The notes: generated by a model from the letters alone, not told the origin. Shown: positions 8,773-18,491, numbered from the stretch's first letter. The stretch is DNA of 64,000 nucleotides from Ramlibacter aquaticus (GCF_015159745.1 NZ_JADDOJ010000008.1:1-64000); one strand, 5' to 3'. Program-made: numbers and translations.

Positions 8773-9756
8773 ATGAGCAAGCCCTCCATCCTCGTCACCC
8801 GGGCCGTGTTCCCGGAAACCATCGCCCGGCTCGAGCAGCATTTCGAGGTCGAGCACAACCAGGCCGACGCGCGCTGGGACAAGGCCGAGCTGTGCCGCCG
8901 CATCGCCGGCAAGGTCGGCGCCTTCACCACCGGCGGTGACCGCATCGACGCCGACGTGCTGGCCGCCGCGCCGCAGCTGCGCATCTGCGCCAACATGGCG
9001 GTGGGCTACAACAACTTCGACGTGGCGGCGATGACTGCCCGCCGGGTGCTGGGCACCAACACCCCTGACGTGCTGACCGAGACCACCGCCGACTTCGGCT
9101 TCGCGCTGGTGATGGCCATCGCCCGCCGCGTGACCGAGAGCGAGCATTACCTGCGCGCAGGCCAGTGGGACCGCTGGAGCTTCGACATGTTCTCCGGCTC
9201 GGACATCCACGGCGCCACGCTGGGCATCCTGGGCATGGGGCGCATCGGGCAGGGCATCGCCCGCCGCGGCGCGCACGGCTTCGGCATGAACGTGATCTAC
9301 CACAACCGCTCGCGGCTCTCCGCCGACAAGGAAGCCGAGTGCAAGGCCCGCTACGTCAGCAAGGAAGAGCTGCTGCGCGACGCCGACCACCTGGTGCTGG
9401 TGCTGCCCTATTCGCCCGAATCGCACCACGCCATCGGCGAGAAGGAGCTCGCGCAGATGAAGCCCACGGCCACGCTGGTGAACGTGGCGCGCGGCGGCAT
9501 CGTTGACGACGCCGCGCTGGCGAAGGCGCTGCGCGAGCGCCGCATCGCCGGCGCGGGCCTGGACGTGTTCGAGGGCGAGCCCAAGGTCCACCCGGACCTG
9601 CTCACCGTGCCCAACGTGGTGCTCACGCCGCACATCGCCAGCGCCACGGTGCCCACGCGCCGCGCCATGGCCGAGCTGGCCGCCGACAACCTGATCGGCT
9701 TCCTGGTGCACGGCAAGCCGGTGAACCCGCTCAACCCCGAAGTGCTGGGGGCCTGA
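8773..9756 (+). CDS. D-2-hydroxyacid dehydrogenase (glyoxylate/hydroxypyruvate reductase type)
   Basis: NAD(P)-dependent reductase interconverting 2-oxo and D-2-hydroxy acids, 327 residues. Substrate-loop residues MAVGYNNFD (75-83), Rossmann motif GMGRIG (154-159), and the catalytic trio Arg240 (NVARGG), Glu269 (DVFEGEP) and His287 (TPHIAS) are all present. The pattern is closest to bacterial GhrB/D-glycerate dehydrogenases, so glyoxylate or hydroxypyruvate is the likely substrate. The ATG at 8773 is preferred over an in-frame GTG two codons earlier. rmuC follows after 4 bases. Confidence 0.9.
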   Translation: MSKPSILVTRAVFPETIARLEQHFEVEHNQADARWDKAELCRRIAGKVGAFTTGGDRIDADVLAAAPQLRICANMAVGYNNFDVAAMTARRVLGTNTPDVLTETTADFGFALVMAIARRVTESEHYLRAGQWDRWSFDMFSGSDIHGATLGILGMGRIGQGIARRGAHGFGMNVIYHNRSRLSADKEAECKARYVSKEELLRDADHLVLVLPYSPESHHAIGEKELAQMKPTATLVNVARGGIVDDAALAKALRERRIAGAGLDVFEGEPKVHPDLLTVPNVVLTPHIASATVPTRRAMAELAADNLIGFLVHGKPVNPLNPEVLGA

Positions 9757-9760
9757 AGCC

Positions 9761-11098
9761 TTGGAGACCTGGATCCTCATCGCGCTGGCGCTCGCCACGC
9801 TGGCCGTCGCGGTGATGCTGCTGCTGCGCAAGCCGCCCTCGAACGAGGCCGGGCGGCAGGAGCTGCTGGCGGCCAACGAGCGCATCGAGCGCGAGCTGCG
9901 GCGCGAGATCAGCGAATCCTCCCGCGGGGCGCGCACCGAGACCCTGCAGGCCCTGGCCACCTTCCAGGAGGCCATCGTCAAGCAGGCGGCCGAGGCCACG
10001 CGCACCCAGAACAGCCAGATCGACGCCTTCGCGCAGCAGCTCACGCTGCTGCAGAAGACGCTGTCGGACACGCTGGCGATGCAGCTGCAGTCGCTGGGCG
10101 AGTCCAACGCCCGGCGCCTGGCCGAGGTGCGCGAGACGCTGGACGCGCAGCTCGCGCAGCTGCAGCAGACCAACGCCGCCAAGCTCGACGAGATGCGCCA
10201 GACGGTGGACGAGAAGCTGCAGGCCACGCTGGAGACGCGCCTGGGCGAGAGCTTCAAGCAGGTCGCCGACCGGCTGGAGCAGGTGCACAAGGGCCTGGGC
10301 GAGATGCAGAGCCTGGCCCAGGGCGTGGGCGACCTGCAGCGCGTGCTGACCAACGTGAAGACGCGCGGCATCTTCGGCGAGGTCCAGCTGGAGGCCCTGC
10401 TGGAGCAGGTGCTGACGCCCGAGCAGTTCGAGCGCCAGGTCGAGACCAAGCCCAACAGCAACCAGCGGGTGGACTTTGCGATCCGCTTCCCCGGCCGCAG
10501 CGAGGACGGCGCGCCGGTGTGGCTGCCGATCGACGCCAAGTTCCCGCGCGAGGACTATGAACGCCTGCTGGACGCGCACGACCGGGCCGACCCGGCGGCC
10601 GCCGACATCGCCGCCCGGGCGCTGGAGCAGGCCGTCAAGCGCGAGGCCAAGTCCATCAGCGACAGCTACCTCTGTCCGCCGCACACCACCGATTTCGCGA
10701 TCCTGTTCCTGCCGATCGAGAGCCTGTATGCCGAGGTGCTGCGCCGTCCCGGGCTGATGGATGGCCTGCAGCGCGACTACCGCGTCACGCTGGCCGGGCC
10801 CACGACCCTGCTGGCCATGCTCAACAGCCTGCACATGGGCTTCCGCACCCTGGCGCTGGAGAAGCAGGCCTCCGAGGTGTGGAAGGTGCTGGGCGCGGTG
10901 AAGACCGAGTTCGAGCGCTACGGCAAGTGGGTGGGGCAGATCCGCGACCAGGTGGACCGCGCCGCCAAGACGCTGGAGACCGCCGACACCCGCACGCGCC
11001 AGATGCAGCGCGCGCTCAAGGTGGTGGAAGCCCTGCCCGAGGCCCAGGCGCAGGCGCTGCTGCCGCCGCTGGCCGACGGGGACGAAGGCCTGGCATGA
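9761..11098 (+). CDS. rmuC: DNA recombination protein RmuC
   Basis: Membrane-anchored predicted nuclease-fold protein that limits inversions and rearrangements at short inverted repeats. 445 residues in this order: one N-terminal transmembrane helix (about 3-22), a long Gln/Glu/Arg-rich coiled coil (about 30-190), and the conserved RmuC domain with TRGIFGEVQLEALLEQ, VDFAIRFPG, LPIDAKFP and DFAILFLPIESLYAE. The start appears to be TTG at 9761, because no ATG or GTG with a full membrane anchor lies nearby. The stop overlaps the next start as ATGA. Confidence 0.92.
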   Translation: METWILIALALATLAVAVMLLLRKPPSNEAGRQELLAANERIERELRREISESSRGARTETLQALATFQEAIVKQAAEATRTQNSQIDAFAQQLTLLQKTLSDTLAMQLQSLGESNARRLAEVRETLDAQLAQLQQTNAAKLDEMRQTVDEKLQATLETRLGESFKQVADRLEQVHKGLGEMQSLAQGVGDLQRVLTNVKTRGIFGEVQLEALLEQVLTPEQFERQVETKPNSNQRVDFAIRFPGRSEDGAPVWLPIDAKFPREDYERLLDAHDRADPAAADIAARALEQAVKREAKSISDSYLCPPHTTDFAILFLPIESLYAEVLRRPGLMDGLQRDYRVTLAGPTTLLAMLNSLHMGFRTLALEKQASEVWKVLGAVKTEFERYGKWVGQIRDQVDRAAKTLETADTRTRQMQRALKVVEALPEAQAQALLPPLADGDEGLA

Positions 11099-12258
11099 GC
11101 GGCCCGCGCGGCGCCGAGCTGCCCCGCCTGATCGCCGGCCAGGTCTTCCTGCATGCCTGCATGGCGGGCACCCGCATGGCGGTGCCGCTGCTGGCGCTGC
11201 GCGACGGCTACGGCGAGGCGGCGGTGGGCGCGCTGCTGGCGCTGTTCGCGCTCACCCAGGTGTTCCTGGCCCTGCCGGCGGGCCGCTACGCCGACCGGCA
11301 CGGCCTGCGACGGCCGATGGCGATCTGCGTCACGGCCGCGGTGCTGGGCGCCGGTCTGGCGGCGGCCTTCCCGGTGTTCCCGGTGCTGTGCCTGGCCGCG
11401 CTGCTCACCGGCGGGGCGGCGGGCGGGGCGGTGATCTCGCTGCAGCGGCACGTGGGCCGGGCCGCCAGTTCGCCCACCGAGCTCAAGCAGGTGTTCTCCT
11501 GGCTGGCGATCGGGCCGGCCATTTCCAACTTCATCGGGCCGCTGGCGGCCGGCCTCGCGATCGACCACGGCGGCTTCCGTCTCGCCTTCGGCCTGATGGC
11601 GCTGCTGCCGCTCCTGTGCTGGTTCTTCGTGCGCCGCGCGACCGACCTGCCGCCCGTGGCCGTGCCGCCCGGCCAGGGCCGGGCCCGGGCCTGGGACCTG
11701 CTCGCCGAGCCGGGTTTCCGCCGCCTGCTGTTCGTGAACTGGATCCTGGCCTCGTGCTGGGACGTGCACACCCTGGTGGTGCCGGTGCTGGGCCACGAGC
11801 GCGGGCTGTCGGCCTCTGTCATCGGCTCCATCCTGGGCGCCTTCGCGGTCGCGGCGACTCTGGTGCGGGTGGCGCTGCCGGTGGTGGCGGCCCGCGTGCG
11901 CGAGGCCGTGGTGGTCACCGCGGCGATGGCGGCCACGGCGGCGCTGTTCGCCATCTACCCGCTCATGAACGTGGCGCTCAGCATGGGCCTGTGCTCCGTG
12001 CTGCTGGGCGCGGCCCTGGGCTGCGTGCAGCCGATGATCATGAGCACGCTGCACCAGATCACCCCCGAGCACCGGCACGGCGAGGCCGTGGCCATGCGCA
12101 TCATGGCGATCAACGCGTCCAGCGTGGCCATGCCCATGCTGTTCGGGGCGGCCGGCAGCGTGATCGGCATCGCTGGCGTGTTCTGGATCGTGGGCGGCGT
12201 GGTCGGCCTGGGCACGCGCCTGGCCCTGGGCCTGGGCCGCGGCGCCCGCGCGCACTGA
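11095..12258 (+). CDS. MFS transporter (YfcJ/Bcr-like, 12 membrane segments)
   Basis: Major-facilitator transporter of 387 residues with twelve predicted membrane helices and the inter-helix 2-3 signature GRYADRHGLRRP (about 62-73). The short loops and length fit drug/metabolite exporters, but no substrate can be assigned. A central cytoplasmic loop (about 180-200, with VAVPPGQGRARAW) divides the two six-helix halves. It overlaps rmuC by four bases. It converges with the LOG-family gene on the other strand, separated by 30 bases without an obvious terminator. Confidence 0.83.
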   Translation: MSGPRGAELPRLIAGQVFLHACMAGTRMAVPLLALRDGYGEAAVGALLALFALTQVFLALPAGRYADRHGLRRPMAICVTAAVLGAGLAAAFPVFPVLCLAALLTGGAAGGAVISLQRHVGRAASSPTELKQVFSWLAIGPAISNFIGPLAAGLAIDHGGFRLAFGLMALLPLLCWFFVRRATDLPPVAVPPGQGRARAWDLLAEPGFRRLLFVNWILASCWDVHTLVVPVLGHERGLSASVIGSILGAFAVAATLVRVALPVVAARVREAVVVTAAMAATAALFAIYPLMNVALSMGLCSVLLGAALGCVQPMIMSTLHQITPEHRHGEAVAMRIMAINASSVAMPMLFGAAGSVIGIAGVFWIVGGVVGLGTRLALGLGRGARAH

Positions 12259-12288
12259 GCGAGGCGGGCGGGGCGCCCGGCGGAGGCT

Positions 12289-13152
12289 TCAGAGCTGGTA
12301 GAAGTCGCGGATGATGGCCCAGGCCTGTTCCGGCGTGTCCGCATGCTGGACCAGGTCCAGGTCGGTGGGCGAGACCACGCCCTCGTCGACCAGGAACTCG
12401 AAGTCCACCAGCTTCTTCCAGTATTCGCTGCCGAAGAGCACGATGGGCACCTGCTTGGCCTTGCGCGTCTGCACGAGGGTGATCACCTCGAACAGCTCGT
12501 CCAGGGTGCCGAAGCCGCCCGGGAAGGCGACCAGGGCCTTGGCGCGCATCATGAAGTGCATCTTGCGCAGCGCGAAGTAGTGGAAGCGGAAGGACAGCGC
12601 CGGGGTGATGTAGCGGTTGGCGCTCTCTTCCATGGGCAGCGCGATGGACAGGCCCACGCTGATGCCGTCGGCCTCGTGCGCGCCGCGGTTGGCGGCCTCC
12701 ATGATGCCGGGGCCGCCGCCGGTGCAGATGAAGAGCTGGTCGTCGGGCTGGCGGCTGGCGCTGTACTCGGTGACGATGCGGCCGAAGGCGCGCGCCTTCT
12801 CGTAGTAGTGCGAGTTGCGGGCCAGCGCGCGGGCCCGGCGCAGCTGCGCCTCGTCGCCGGCCTGCTCGGCCGCCACCACCAGGGCAGCAGCCTCTTCCTC
12901 GCTGCGGAAGCGGGCGCTGCCGAAGACCACGATGGTGTTCTCGATGCCGTGCGCCTGCTGCTCCAGGTCGGGTTTCAGCAGTTCGAGCTGGAAGCGGATG
13001 CCGCGCGTCTCGCGGCGCAGCAGGAATTCCGGGTCGGCGAAGGCGAGCCGGCTGGCGTCGGGGTCCAGCGGCAGGCCGCGCGTGGAGTGCGCCTGCAGCG
13101 TGGCCCAGGCGTCCGCCAGGCGAGGGTCGTGAATGTTTCTTGTCGAAGGCAT
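12289..13152 (-). CDS. LOG family protein (Rossmann-fold nucleotide hydrolase)
   Basis: Member of the LOG/TIGR00730 family, which cleaves nucleoside 5'-monophosphates at the N-glycosidic bond (cytokinin-activating in plants, nucleotide hydrolysis in bacteria). 287 residues, longer than the 190-residue LOG core because of an N-terminal extension of about 70 residues. The signature motifs GGGPGIMEAANRGA and PGGFGTLDELFE are present. The start MPSTRNIHDPR at 13152 was chosen because the longer in-frame extension reads like antisense-derived Arg/Ala-rich sequence. The DUF3445 gene ends 40 bases upstream. Confidence 0.88.
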   Translation of the reverse strand: MPSTRNIHDPRLADAWATLQAHSTRGLPLDPDASRLAFADPEFLLRRETRGIRFQLELLKPDLEQQAHGIENTIVVFGSARFRSEEEAAALVVAAEQAGDEAQLRRARALARNSHYYEKARAFGRIVTEYSASRQPDDQLFICTGGGPGIMEAANRGAHEADGISVGLSIALPMEESANRYITPALSFRFHYFALRKMHFMMRAKALVAFPGGFGTLDELFEVITLVQTRKAKQVPIVLFGSEYWKKLVDFEFLVDEGVVSPTDLDLVQHADTPEQAWAIIRDFYQL

Positions 13153-13192
13153 GGCTGCATTCTGGGCCCTGCACGCCGGGCCGTGGGCCGGC

Positions 13193-13993
13193 TCAGCTGA
13201 TCCGGGCGAGCCACTGCAGCAGCCGCGGCTGCGCCGCCGCCAGCCCCTTGTAGGCCAGCACGGCCGGCGACATGCTGGCCAGGCTGTCGTGCAGGCGCCG
13301 GGCGCGCAGCGGGTCGGCCACCGCCTGCGTGAGCGGGGCCAGCTGCACGTGGATCGCGAACACCGCCTGCCGCGTGCCCCGCCCCACGGGAAAGAAGCTC
13401 TGCCGTTCGGTGCGCCACCAGCAGCGCGCCGCGAATTCCGCCGGCTCGGCAGCCTCGGGCCAGGGTTCGCGCGGGTGGCGCCCGGGGTGCTGGTCATAGC
13501 GCGGGGACGGGCTCACCGTCCAGACCCAGCGCTCCCAGCACTCGCCGCCCGTGGCCAGCTGCACCAGGCCGCGCGTGGCGGCGACCAGCGCGGCGTTGTC
13601 GGCCACCGGGCCGTGCAGGGTGGCGAAGTCCAGGCCGATCTTCTCCTCGGGCGCCCAGTGCGAAGGCACGCACACCGCCAGCCAGGGCAGCGTGCCGTCG
13701 GCGCCGTCCAGCACGGCGAAGTCCTGCTCGAAGGCGAGCTCGGGCGCGAGGCCCGCGCCGTGGCCGGGCAGGCGGCCGGCGATGGCCTCCAGCGCGGGAC
13801 CGGGGTCGAAGCCGGGTCGCATGAAGCGCGAGCGCCCGGCCTCGAACACGGCCTGCTTCTCGGCCCACAGCCGGCTGCCCGCTTGCAGGGGCACCAGCTG
13901 CGGGTCGCCGGCGGGCAGCCGCCGCAGGCCGGGCTGCATGCGGAAGGGGACGGGGAGGGTGAGCAGGTCCAGGCCGGTCATGACGCAGGCCAT
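13193..13993 (-). CDS. DUF3445 family protein (heme-dependent oxidative N-demethylase-like)
   Basis: 266-residue protein of the DUF3445 family. Characterised relatives are reported as heme-dependent oxidative N-demethylase subunits, so an oxidative role is possible. Visible landmarks are RSRFMRPGFDPG near residue 55, LAFEQDFAVLD, PSHWAPEEKIGLDFATLHGPV, a Trp-rich ERWVWTVSPSPRYDQHP segment, and RTERQSFFPV. No signal peptide is seen. An alternative ATG four codons in (13981) is as plausible as the one given. Its upstream region carries three copies of a 7-base repeat (13996-14016). Confidence 0.75.
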   Translation of the reverse strand: MACVMTGLDLLTLPVPFRMQPGLRRLPAGDPQLVPLQAGSRLWAEKQAVFEAGRSRFMRPGFDPGPALEAIAGRLPGHGAGLAPELAFEQDFAVLDGADGTLPWLAVCVPSHWAPEEKIGLDFATLHGPVADNAALVAATRGLVQLATGGECWERWVWTVSPSPRYDQHPGRHPREPWPEAAEPAEFAARCWWRTERQSFFPVGRGTRQAVFAIHVQLAPLTQAVADPLRARRLHDSLASMSPAVLAYKGLAAAQPRLLQWLARIS

Positions 13994-13995
13994 TC

Positions 13996-14016
13996 TGCCG
14001 TGTGCCGTGTGCCGTG
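13996..14016. repeat. Three tandem copies of a 7-base repeat (TGCCGTG)
   Basis: TGCCGTG occurs three times without interruption, 2 bases upstream of the start of the DUF3445 gene. Copy number at such a site could vary by slippage and alter the leader, but this is a short repeat and may mean nothing. Confidence 0.5.
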
Positions 14017-14083
14017 GTCCCAGGAGCCCGCGATGCAGCGGGCGTGCAGGGCCGCCGCGATGCGGGGCGGCCCGCCGGGCCCC

Positions 14084-15295
14084 TCAGGGCGGCGTGACGC
14101 TGACCCGGCCGCCGTCGCGCACCCCGGGCGGCGGGTAGACGACGACCTGCTGGCCCGGGGCCAGCCCCTGCTTCACCCAGGCGACGCTGCCGTTGCGGCC
14201 GCCGACCTGCAGCGCCTGGACGTGGGCGCGGCCCCCCTCGATGCGGTAGGCGGCCAGGCCCTCGCCCTGCGGAAACAGGGCGCCCACCGGCACCAGCGTC
14301 GCCCCGTCCACGGCCTGCGTGACCAGCCGGACGGCGACGCGGAAGCCGTCGCCCACGTTGCGCCAGGCCGGCGGCGGGTCGACCAGGTCGATGACGGCGT
14401 TGACGCGCTGCTCCTCGATGCCCAGGGCCGAGACCTTGGTGAAGGCGCCCGGGTCCACGCGGACCAGCCGCCCCTCCACGGGCGGCCCGCCCCAGCGCTC
14501 GATGACGGCGCGCGTGCCGGGGGCGGCCTGCACGGCCTCGGTGGTCAGCAGCTCCGAGACCACCTCCATGCGGGCGGTGTCGCCCAGGTCCATCAGCGGC
14601 GCGCCGGCCGGGACGGTGGCCTCGCTCTGCACCGCCAGCCTGATCACCAGGCCGTCCACCGGTGCGCGCAGGGCCAGCGGCTTGCCGGCCACGATGCCGG
14701 CGTCGGCCGGGCGCAGCGCCACCTGGGCCTGGTCGCGCTCGTGGCCCGCCAGGTCCTGCGCGGCCTCGGCGGCTTCGATCTCGCGGCGCGCGGCGTCCAG
14801 GGCCAGGCGCACCGACGCCAGCCGCGAGGGCGCGACAAAGCCGTCGCGGGCCAGTTTCTCGCTGCGCTCCAGCTCGAGCTGCGCCTCGCGCTGGGCGACC
14901 CGGGCGCGGGCCAGCCGGGCCCGGGCGCCGTCGAGGTTGGCGCGGGCGGCCTCCAGGCGCGCCTCGAGTTCGGCGCGGCTGCGCTCGTCCACCAGCGAGG
15001 GCATCACCGGCAGCAGCACCGCGACCACGTCGCCGCGCCGGACCCGGTCCCCCTCGCGCAGCGTGATGCGTTGCAGGCGCGCCGCCACCGGCGCCGACAC
15101 GGTGAAGCGCTCCTTCAGCCGGGTGCGCCCGTCCTCTTCCACGCTGCGCTCGAAGCGCCCGGTCGTCACGGCGGCGGCCTCGACCGCGACCGGGCTGGGC
15201 GCAAAGGCCCAGGCCAGTGCCAGCGCGGCCGCCAGCGCGGCGGCCGCGGCCCAGGCCCATCGCCGTGCCGGGCGGGGCTTGCTGTCTTCGTCCAT
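14084..15295 (-). CDS. Periplasmic adaptor protein (HlyD/RND-type) of an ABC export system
   Basis: Membrane-fusion protein of 403 residues linking an inner-membrane ABC exporter to the periplasm or outer membrane. It has an N-terminal signal anchor (about 12-33), a first beta-barrel/lipoyl half (FTVSAPVAARLQRITLREGDRV), a long Ala/Arg/Glu coiled-coil hairpin (about 105-190), a second lipoyl half (LRAPVDGLVIRL), then beta-barrel domains. No lipobox is present. The ABC permease gene ends 2 bases upstream of its ATG. The order ATPase-permease-adaptor on one strand makes an operon. No outer-membrane TolC gene is next to it. Confidence 0.87.
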   Translation of the reverse strand: MDEDSKPRPARRWAWAAAAALAAALALAWAFAPSPVAVEAAAVTTGRFERSVEEDGRTRLKERFTVSAPVAARLQRITLREGDRVRRGDVVAVLLPVMPSLVDERSRAELEARLEAARANLDGARARLARARVAQREAQLELERSEKLARDGFVAPSRLASVRLALDAARREIEAAEAAQDLAGHERDQAQVALRPADAGIVAGKPLALRAPVDGLVIRLAVQSEATVPAGAPLMDLGDTARMEVVSELLTTEAVQAAPGTRAVIERWGGPPVEGRLVRVDPGAFTKVSALGIEEQRVNAVIDLVDPPPAWRNVGDGFRVAVRLVTQAVDGATLVPVGALFPQGEGLAAYRIEGGRAHVQALQVGGRNGSVAWVKQGLAPGQQVVVYPPPGVRDGGRVSVTPP

Positions 15296-15297
15296 CT

Positions 15298-17655
15298 CTA
15301 CTCCCTCGTCTTCAAGGACGCCACCATGTCCAGCCGGTCGATGCGCCGCCGCACCACCAGGGCGCTGGCCACCCCCGCGCAGGCGACCGCGAGCGCCGCC
15401 CAGGCGTAGGTGCGCGGCTGGATGTCGACCGGGAACAGGAACTGGTCGTTGCGCATCAGGTCCACCAGACCGTGCGTGAGCAGCCATCCCAGCCCCATGC
15501 CCAGCGGCACTGCCACCGCGATCGAGAGCGCCAGTTCGCCCAGCAGCAGCACCGACACCTCGCCGCGCGTGAAGCCCAGCACGCGCAGGCTGGCCAGTTC
15601 CCAGCTGCGCTCGGCCAGGGCGATGCGGGCGTTGTTGTAGACCACGCCCACGGCGATGACGACCGCGAAGCCGGTCAGGATCGCGCTCATGACCAGGATG
15701 TTGCGGGCGGTGATGCTGCGCATGTTGCGCAGCAGCGTGGCCTTGCTGAAGACCCCGGCCACGCCCGGCATGCCCTGCGTGGCCTGCACGACCTCGCGCA
15801 CCCGGCCGCGCTCGACGAACAGCGTGAAGGCGTTGGCCACGTCCGGGTCGCCCAGGAGACGGTTGAGCGCTTCGCGCTCCATGAAGGCGTTCAGGCCCAT
15901 CATGTCGCGCACCGTGCCCTCCAGCACCACCTGGCGCACTTCACGCCGGCCCTCGCGCACCTCCAGCGTGACCGTGTCGCCCACCCGCAGGCCGAGCTTT
16001 TCCGCCAGCCGGTCCGTCAGCACCAGGCCGTCGCGCCCGGGCGTCGCGGGCTGGAGGTCCACGTCCACGATGCGGCGCAGCAGGGCCGGGTCGGCGAAGC
16101 CCTCCACCTGGGCCTTCTGCGAGCGCGCCCCATGGACCAGGCGCACCGGCACGCTGCGGCCGGCCTCGACCTGCAGCACGCCCGGCACGCGCAGCAGCTC
16201 GCGCCGGGCCGAGGCGTCCACGGTTTCGGTGGTCCACACGGCCAGGTCGCCGCGCATGGCGAGGTCGAAGTTGGCGTGGATGATGAGCTCGATCGCGTCG
16301 CGGAAGAAGTTGCCCATGACCACGATCGCGACCGCCAGCGCGATGCCGGCCACGGTGAGGCCGCTGCGCAGCGGGCGGCGTTCCACGTTGCGCAGGATCA
16401 TGCGCAGGCCCGTTCCCGCCCGCAGGCCCGGCAGGCGCTCCAGCAGGGCGCGGCGGTAGCGTCCTGGGGCCGGCGGGCGCATGGCCTCGGCCGGCGACAG
16501 GCGCACCGTGGCCGCGATGGCCGTGAGGGTCCCGGCCACGGCGGTCAGGGCGACGATGGCCAGCCCGGTCGCCGCCAGCCACGGCGCCAGCCGGTGCTGC
16601 AGCAGCGGGAAGCGGAAGGCCTCTGCGTACAGGCCCATCAGCCCGGCCCCGAGCTGGTCGCCGGCCAGCAGCCCCAGCGCGAAGCCGCCCAGCACCATGG
16701 GCAGCACCAGCTTGAGGTAGTGCAGGGCGATCGCCCGGTTGCCGTAGCCCAGGGCCTTGAGCGCGGCCACCTGCTCGCGCTGCGTGGCCACCAGCCGCGC
16801 CGTGACCACGTGCAGCAGGAAGCCGGCGACGGCCAGGAAGATGGCCGGCAGCACGGTGCCCAGCACCTGCTGCTCGTGGATCTCGTTGTCCAGCATGGCG
16901 TGCGAGACCTGTTCGTCGCGCCCGTGCACGGGGGTGCCGCCCAGTGGCGCGAGCAGGCGGCCGGCCGCGTCCGCCACGGCGGCGGGCGAGGCGCCGGGCG
17001 CCAGCCGCAGCGCCACGTGGTTGAAGGCGCCACGCATGTCCAGCACGGCCGCCAGCGCATCCCGGTCGACCCAGAAGACGCCGAAGGCGCGCAGGTCCGG
17101 CATGCCCCACAGGCCGCCGAAGATGTACTCGGGCGACAGGGCGATGCCGGTGATGCGCACCGGCCGCTGCCGTCCGTTGACCAGGGCCTGGGCCAGGTCG
17201 CCGGCGCGCAGCCCGTGCGCGATGGCAAAGCCCTCGGAGACCGCCGCCTCCAGCTCGCGCGCGCCGGGCTCGGGCCAGCGGCCCGAGCGCAGCGAGACGC
17301 GGTTCAGGGCCTGGGCCTGGCGGGCGTCGCGGCCGATCAGCTGGCCGATCACGGGGTCGGGCGAGTCCGCCAGGGTGACCCGCGCCGCCGCCTCCACCGT
17401 GGGCTGGACCGCGGCCACGCCCGGCAGCGCGGCCAGCCGCTGCACCAAGCTGTCGGGCGCGCGCTTCACGCTGGCGAACAGGTCGGCGAAGCGGGCCTGG
17501 GCGTAGAAGCTTTCCCTCGCGGCCTGCAGCGAATCCACGGCCGAGAGGCAGGCCACGAAGCCGGCGATGCCGCTGGCGACCACCAGCCCGATGGTGATGG
17601 CCTGGCTCCACAGCAGGCGCAGGTCGCGCAGCACCTTGCGGTCCAGGGCCTTCAT
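15298..17655 (-). CDS. ABC transporter permease with two FtsX domains (MacB/LolC-type superfamily)
   Basis: Large inner-membrane permease of 785 residues. An N-terminal transmembrane helix (about 18-40) is followed by a periplasmic MacB-like domain. A first FtsX core of three to four helices spans about residues 255-395. A second MacB helix and periplasmic domain (about 420-640) precede the final FtsX core (about 655-780). This duplicated layout belongs to the mechanotransmission class of ABC systems, which act on periplasmic substrates or lipoproteins rather than importing solutes. It lies between its ATPase (7 bases upstream) and its adaptor (2 bases downstream). Confidence 0.87.
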   Translation of the reverse strand: MKALDRKVLRDLRLLWSQAITIGLVVASGIAGFVACLSAVDSLQAARESFYAQARFADLFASVKRAPDSLVQRLAALPGVAAVQPTVEAAARVTLADSPDPVIGQLIGRDARQAQALNRVSLRSGRWPEPGARELEAAVSEGFAIAHGLRAGDLAQALVNGRQRPVRITGIALSPEYIFGGLWGMPDLRAFGVFWVDRDALAAVLDMRGAFNHVALRLAPGASPAAVADAAGRLLAPLGGTPVHGRDEQVSHAMLDNEIHEQQVLGTVLPAIFLAVAGFLLHVVTARLVATQREQVAALKALGYGNRAIALHYLKLVLPMVLGGFALGLLAGDQLGAGLMGLYAEAFRFPLLQHRLAPWLAATGLAIVALTAVAGTLTAIAATVRLSPAEAMRPPAPGRYRRALLERLPGLRAGTGLRMILRNVERRPLRSGLTVAGIALAVAIVVMGNFFRDAIELIIHANFDLAMRGDLAVWTTETVDASARRELLRVPGVLQVEAGRSVPVRLVHGARSQKAQVEGFADPALLRRIVDVDLQPATPGRDGLVLTDRLAEKLGLRVGDTVTLEVREGRREVRQVVLEGTVRDMMGLNAFMEREALNRLLGDPDVANAFTLFVERGRVREVVQATQGMPGVAGVFSKATLLRNMRSITARNILVMSAILTGFAVVIAVGVVYNNARIALAERSWELASLRVLGFTRGEVSVLLLGELALSIAVAVPLGMGLGWLLTHGLVDLMRNDQFLFPVDIQPRTYAWAALAVACAGVASALVVRRRIDRLDMVASLKTRE

Positions 17656-17662
17656 GACCGCC

Positions 17663-18376
17663 TCACCAGGACAGCTCCGACGGCGTGAGCCGCCGTGCCG
17701 GCCGCTCCACGCTGGCGATGCGCCCGTCGGCCAGCCGCACGATGCGGTCGGCCATCTGCCCGATGGCCGCGTTGTGCGTGATCACGACCGCGGTGGTGTG
17801 CAGCTCGCGGTTGATGCGCGCGATGACCTCCAGCACCAGCTTGCCCGTGCCGTAGTCCAGGGCGCCGGTCGGCTCGTCGCACAGCAGCACCTCGGGCCGC
17901 TTGACGATCGCCCGGGCGATGGCCACCCGCTGCTGTTCGCCGCCCGAGAGCTGCGAGGGGAAATGGTCGGCCCGGTGGCCCAGCGCGACCAGGCCCAGGG
18001 CCTCGTCCACGGGCATGGGGTCGGCGGCGATGTCCGTGACCAGGGCCACGTTCTCGCGCACCGTGAGGCTGGGAATGAGGTTGTAGAACTGGAAGACGAA
18101 GCCGACGTGCTCGCGCCGGTAGCGCGTCAGGTCGGCGTCCGAGGCGCCGTCCAGCCGGTGGTCGCGGAAGCGGACTTCGCCGGCGGTCGGCCGGTCCAGC
18201 CCGCCCACGATGTTCAGCAGGGTGGACTTGCCGCTGCCGGACGCGCCCAGCAGCACCACGAACTCGCCAGGCGCCACGTCCAGGTCGACCTCGCGCAGGG
18301 CCCGCACCGCGCCGTCGCCAGACCCGTAGACCTTGCTGACGCCATGCAGGTGGAGGACGGCTGCGGCAGGCTCCAT
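17663..18376 (-). CDS. ABC transporter ATP-binding protein (MacB/LolD type)
   Basis: Nucleotide-binding subunit of 237 residues that energises the FtsX-type permease next to it. Walker [11 protein letters not shown]-loop [10 protein letters not shown], signature LSGGEQQR, Walker [13 protein letters not shown] and the switch His in VVITHN are all complete. The LolD/MacB subtype is shown by the [16 protein letters not shown] segment. I chose [10 protein letters not shown] (18376) because the open frame upstream of it is Pro/Arg-rich and lacks family similarity. It heads the ATPase-permease-adaptor operon. Confidence 0.92.
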   Translation of the reverse strand: MEPAAAVLHLHGVSKVYGSGDGAVRALREVDLDVAPGEFVVLLGASGSGKSTLLNIVGGLDRPTAGEVRFRDHRLDGASDADLTRYRREHVGFVFQFYNLIPSLTVRENVALVTDIAADPMPVDEALGLVALGHRADHFPSQLSGGEQQRVAIARAIVKRPEVLLCDEPTGALDYGTGKLVLEVIARINRELHTTAVVITHNAAIGQMADRIVRLADGRIASVERPARRLTPSELSW

Positions 18377-18471
18377 CCCGGCATCTTGCACCGGCAGGCC
18401 CGGTGGGGCTTGACCTGCCTCAATCGGGACGGGCCCGCAGCGTCGCGGGAAAAGCCGCGCCACCAATGGCA

Positions 18472-18491
18472 AGGGCCCCTTGCGGGGCCCT
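18472..18491 (-). terminator. GC-rich hairpin downstream of efp, possible terminator
   Basis: AGGGCCCC and GGGGCCCT form a perfect 8-bp stem with a 4-base loop, 90 bases past the efp stop and before the ABC ATPase. There is no U tract, so termination is uncertain. Confidence 0.35.

Noticed and set aside
13996-14016. Possible phase-variable repeat before the DUF3445 gene
   Set aside because: Only three 7-base copies and no clear effect on frame or promoter; kept as a repeat but not as a finding.
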